A stretch of DNA of 64,000 nt from Gemmatimonadota bacterium (lineage in GTDB: Bacteria; Gemmatimonadota; Gemmatimonadetes; Gemmatimonadales; Gemmatimonadaceae): positions 50,849 to 114,848 of the forward strand of contig JACQBG010000027.1 in the NCBI GenBank assembly GCA_016194585.1, read 5' to 3'. Each line of letters starts with the position of its first letter. Position 1 is the first letter of the stretch. The position numbers and the translations under genes are program-made. Under the pieces are notes generated by a model, which worked only from the letters and a program-made list of their open reading frames with translations, did not search any database and was not told the origin of the DNA. Shown one piece after another: positions 60,881-64,000 of this stretch.

Positions 60881-62036
60881 GTGACTTGGTCTCGGAGGAC
60901 GTCAGCCGAAAGGCCGTGGTTTTCGATACGCCGAGAAGCCGGGCGATCGCGGCGTGGGAGTAGAGCCGAGGATCGCGGTCACGGAGCGCGCGCGCGGTCA
61001 CGTCGAGCGGGGAATTGGCGACCTTGCCGAGGAATCGCCTCGCGCTTTCCGAGTCGCCTGTGGACAAGCTTTGCAGCGCGCGGAATGCGGCGCTCACCTC
61101 CGGCTCCTTCTTGGTCGTGACGCGCTGGCGATGCAGGCGATTTGCGGCTTCCTGAATGTCCGAGCCGGAGAAGCCTTCGGAGACATCCGCGAGCAGCGCG
61201 ACCTCGCGCGGAGAGAACCGTAGGGTGCGCAGAAATGCCAACCACATGGCGGCGCGTTCTGTGAGCGACGGATAGTCGAGGTGCAGGCGGTAGCTGAAGC
61301 GACGCCAGACGGCGCGGTCGAGCAGCTCCTCGTGATTGGTTGCCGCGACCACGATCGTCTGCGGGCCGAGGGCATCGAGATTCTGCAGAAAGCTGTTGAC
61401 GACTCGCTTCAATTCGCCAAGCTCCTGCGTATCCCCGCGGAGTTTCGCGATCGCGTCAAATTCGTCGAGAAAAAGAACGCATGGGGTGCGAGCAGCGAAC
61501 TCAAAGAGCGCGCGTATGTTCTTGGAAGTGCTGCCCAAGAACGACGAGATCAGCCCATCAAGACGCGCGATGTACAGGTCTAAGCCCAGTTCCCGAGCCA
61601 CGTGACGCGCGAGTCGACTCTTCCCGACACCCGGGGCGCCGAACAGCATGAGACTCAGCGGTGTGGAGACGCCTTCGGCTTCCAACTGCGCATAGCTTTT
61701 CGCGACGCTCAGAAACTCCGCGACCGTCGCCCAGCGCGCGGGATCGAGGATGACGGGTGCATCTTCCACGTGCCTGAGGTTGACTTTCTCGACGAGCGGA
61801 AAGCGGCTCTCGGAATCCACAGGGAGCGAACGAGCTGATGACAGACCGGCTGGACGCAATGTGTGGTCCGTCTCCGAGAGCATCTTTCGTAGGCGCGTTG
61901 CCGAGGTCCTGTCTCCCGCCTGCTCCATCTTGTCGGCGAGGAAGGCGGTATAGTTGCGCACCTTGTCGATGTCGAGGCGCAGGGCGCCGCTGACGATTCG
62001 AAATATCTCGTTTAAGAAACGGTCATCCGTATTCAT
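60873..62036 (-). CDS. ietA: AAA+ ATPase with C-terminal HTH, IetA-type
   Basis: From ATG 62036 the 387-residue protein has Walker A GAPGVGKSRLA (about 135), Walker B CVLFLDEFDAIAK (about 187), sensor 1 TIVVAATNHEELLD and the Arg finger region RAVWRRFSYRLHLD. The last 30 residues form a helix-turn-helix (YSHAAIARLLGVSKTTAFRL), suggesting DNA binding. By the IetAS precedent it restrains the protease. Three direct repeats at its own start (62036-62085) are plausible targets. Confidence 0.82.
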   Translation of the reverse strand: MNTDDRFLNEIFRIVSGALRLDIDKVRNYTAFLADKMEQAGDRTSATRLRKMLSETDHTLRPAGLSSARSLPVDSESRFPLVEKVNLRHVEDAPVILDPARWATVAEFLSVAKSYAQLEAEGVSTPLSLMLFGAPGVGKSRLARHVARELGLDLYIARLDGLISSFLGSTSKNIRALFEFAARTPCVLFLDEFDAIAKLRGDTQELGELKRVVNSFLQNLDALGPQTIVVAATNHEELLDRAVWRRFSYRLHLDYPSLTERAAMWLAFLRTLRFSPREVALLADVSEGFSGSDIQEAANRLHRQRVTTKKEPEVSAAFRALQSLSTGDSESARRFLGKVANSPLDVTARALRDRDPRLYSHAAIARLLGVSKTTAFRLTSSETKSHD

Positions 62037-62085
62037 GGAACGATTATACTGATACATGGAACGATTGTCAATGATGGTGGAACGA
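62036..62085. promoter_or_regulatory. Three TGGAACGA direct repeats at exact 21-bp spacing
   Basis: TGGAACGA occurs at 62036-62043, 62057-62064 and 62078-62085, each start 21 bp apart, i.e. two helical turns, so all lie on the same DNA face. The first two extend to ATGGAACGATT. They cover the start of ietA and the region upstream, as expected for an operator. Confidence 0.7.
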
Positions 62086-62311
62086 AATGGCATGAACATA
62101 GACGGCCACCTCCAGGACTTTCCGTTGGTGGCGACCTCTCGGGCCGGTGAAGGGGACTCTGGGGCCAGACGTCTGCTGTCCGCGCGCAACGGCAAATGGT
62201 CGTGGAACTCGGGGCATTCGCTTCGAAGTTCCCACCATGCTGGTCTTGCCTATCTTCCTGCACGTTCGATCGGATCGACGTCGGTGCCCGACTCCATAAC
62301 GAAATAGGCCT

Positions 62312-63214
62312 ATGACCACCATCGCTGAGTCTGCCCTCACGATCAATCACTACGCCGTCGGCTCGCTGGGCCTGATGTACATCCAGGCCGAATCGCAGTC
62401 TCATTTTCCTCGCCTGCGGCTCGGAATCAACGTTCGCCTTCGACACGTGGGTGCATCAGGCTCCGGTCGGGGCGCTGGAGCAATCGCCTGTCAGCTCACG
62501 AACTTGGGCGGAGAGCTTCGATCTCAAGACTCGGCCAGGGCGATCGGCGACCTTTCTTGGTGGGGGCCGCGATTTCCAATCGAGTCCGAGGCAGACGACC
62601 CAACCCCACGAACAGTACAGCTGACATGCCCGCTCGACTTCTCCCGTCTCGAGGCGATCGAGGCGGAACGAAACGGTCGTCCACCGATCTTCACGCTCGC
62701 GCTGTGGCCGGAGTTCGTCGGACCGAACGGCCGGCTGGCCTACTCACTCCCAGAGATGTCAGTCCCAGTCGCACGTGACGACTGGCTTCGGATGCTCGAG
62801 TACATGCGCGGCGACCGCTTCGAGCTCATGGAAATCCGCTTCGCACGATCGGATGCACAGGCATTTGAGGAGGCCTTTGCGCACACGAAGGAAGCGCGGC
62901 GATTGCTTGATCGGGGCGAGTTTGATCATGGGGTTGGCGCCTGCAGGAAAGCCATCGAAATCTTGGAGCGGCGCTATGAGATACCGAAAGACGGCGGGTG
63001 GAGAGCGTTCCTCGCGAAAACTGTGCGTTCCGATGTTGCTGAACAGTACGGGGGCATCGCGGCGCGTCTCAAACAACTGTCGAGCATTGCGCTTCACGAC
63101 TTCGGTTCTGCTCCAACGAGCTACAGCCGCACGGAGGCGCTCTGCATCGTGCGGTTTGCAGAGAACTTCTTGGCGCTCGTCGGCGAGATTGCCGGCCGAG
63201 GCTCGTCGACCTAG
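62312..63214 (+). CDS. Unknown protein with possible HEPN-like C-terminal domain
   Basis: The 300-residue protein is divergent from ietA. Residues 1-170 look beta-rich (HYAVGSLGLMYIQAE; LRLGINVRLRHVGASG) without a recognised domain. Residues about 185-295 are helical (AFAHTKEARRLLDRGEFDHG, VGACRKAIEILERRYEI, RLKQLSSIALHDFG, TEALCIVRFAENFLALVGEI) with the layout of DUF4145/HEPN-type domains, but the RN-x4-H RNase motif is not evident (LSSIALHD at the place). It may be an accessory part of the adjacent defence-like pair or an independent gene. Confidence 0.6.
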   Translation: MTTIAESALTINHYAVGSLGLMYIQAESQSHFPRLRLGINVRLRHVGASGSGRGAGAIACQLTNLGGELRSQDSARAIGDLSWWGPRFPIESEADDPTPRTVQLTCPLDFSRLEAIEAERNGRPPIFTLALWPEFVGPNGRLAYSLPEMSVPVARDDWLRMLEYMRGDRFELMEIRFARSDAQAFEEAFAHTKEARRLLDRGEFDHGVGACRKAIEILERRYEIPKDGGWRAFLAKTVRSDVAEQYGGIAARLKQLSSIALHDFGSAPTSYSRTEALCIVRFAENFLALVGEIAGRGSST

Positions 63215-64000
63215 CCGAGGATAGCTCGCGGCGGCCAGGAGCTGCGCGCGCGATCCTGACGCCAGCGTTGGCCCGGGTATCATGCGCCCAGGAGACGAGT
63301 GTAACGGGGCACACTTGCGAGTGCGCCCTCCATTTTCAGGACATGCTGTGTGAGGGAGCCGAACGTGGTCAGCGAGGAGGGGTGCGTTCACCCCCGCACA
63401 ATGGATCCTTCAGCGTGCGGGTCTCTCCGGTGAATCTGTGCAAGTTCAGGCCGGTGATGACTGCGAACATCATCGTGGCTCGATCCGCCACGTTGCCGAC
63501 GCGAACCACGGAGTTCGGGAGGGAATGGGGAGAAGTCGGAACTATTGAACACGCGGCCCGAGGCCAAAGAGACGACACACGCCCATGCATCGTGACGTGA
63601 CCCCCAACCCTGTACCGGGAACTCTGTCGGTCCATTGCCCGCGGAACGGCTCTCATCTCACAAATTGCTAACCGTCTCTACGCCCTTCGGACTGCTTTAT
63701 GGCGTCAACTTTCGCAAAGAACCGTTCGATGCGAGATCTTCCAGTCATCACCCGGAACCAGCCAAGCCGCATGGCGTCTTTTCTCGCAAGAAGCGGGAAA
63801 ACCACCGCCAGCATCGCGCTGAGATATAGTTGAGCCCGGGCATCGACGTTCTCCAAGCCCTGTAGCTACCGGCTGAATATTTCCCACTTCGTACGGCCGA
63901 AAATGTCCCAGGTCTGATCCTGGGGGCGCCGCCCAGCGGCGCCGTCCTTTTCGGCTCATTCTAGGGCATCCCTCTCGTGGGAGCCCGCATGTACGGAGTC
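63215..64000. other. Gene-poor window end
   Basis: Only short frames are present. A 62-codon minus-strand frame starting from TTG near 63856 (AQLYLSAMLAVVFPLLARKD) has a hydrophobic helix but no ribosome site or family, so I do not call it. Two stacked hairpins occur near the end. Confidence 0.35.
63908..63952. terminator. Two stacked hairpins, second with T-run
   Basis: CCCAGG/CCTGGG (63908-63925) is followed by GGCGCCGC-CCA-GCGGCGCC (63926-63944) and GTCCTTTTCGG. The second is a good plus-strand intrinsic-terminator candidate, though no clear gene ends before it. Confidence 0.5.

Noticed and set aside
63668..63856. 62-codon minus-strand frame near the window end
   Set aside because: TTG start, no ribosome site and no family; a hydrophobic run alone is not enough.

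Overview
The window looks like a chromosome segment of a high-GC bacterium, most likely a member of Gemmatimonadota or a close relative in the FCB group. This rests on base composition, a TrmD that carries the CGHYK...DQR motif as I recall it from Bacteroidota-type enzymes (most bacteria have CGRYEG), and weak general resemblance of the lipoproteins and carboxypeptidase-regulatory-like proteins. It is an inference from reading, not from a search.

Region 1 (1-11,090) is ordinary core chromosome: a DUF445 membrane protein and lon on the minus strand, then the ffh-rpsP-rimM-trmD-rplS-rnhB block on the plus strand, then a 944-residue Ig-like lipoprotein with a clear intrinsic terminator. Two related palindromic intergenic repeats lie after ffh and trmD.

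Region 2 (11,216-46,300) starts at a tRNA-Lys gene cut off just after its anticodon arm and is a large metal-resistance island. It holds two versions of one module: SmtB/ArsR-type repressor, CzcCBA-type RND efflux, a P-II-like (PII-NG) protein, a P1B-type ATPase, a small lipoprotein and a tiny Trp-rich SHOCT protein. The copy at 33.1-45.5 kb is intact and sits beside its own lgt and lspA. The copy at 14.6-25.7 kb is intact, but its left flank (11.5-14.5 kb) is a graveyard of lspA, lgt, ATPase and czcC remnants. Between them lie an IS630-type insertion sequence, a Met-rich periplasmic protein and a complete merR-T-P-A mercury operon. The regulatory DNA is readable: SmtB-like TGAA-N6-TTCA operators overlap the promoters of both arsR/czcC pairs, and a merO dyad precedes merR.

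Region 3 (46,800-56,000) is an accessory zone of small genes: an XRE regulator, an ECF-like sigma factor, several unknown small proteins, a RES/Xre toxin-antitoxin pair enclosed by a perfect 18-bp inverted repeat, several further MbcA/ParS-like antitoxin domains without visible toxins, a HicB-like fusion protein and an AbiEii-like nucleotidyltransferase with its winged-helix partner. Four copies of a short motif (ACTCTT-N-CGCAGAGC) mark boundaries in this zone.

Region 4 (56,200-64,000) contains debris (DsbA-like fragment, headless large serine recombinase), a YjzC-like peptide, and an IetAS-like defence or plasmid-stability pair (AAA+ ATPase with a C-terminal helix-turn-helix, plus subtilisin-like protease). 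Three direct repeats spaced exactly 21 bp lie at the ATPase start, and a divergent possible HEPN-fold protein follows. The last 0.8 kb shows hairpins but no convincing gene.
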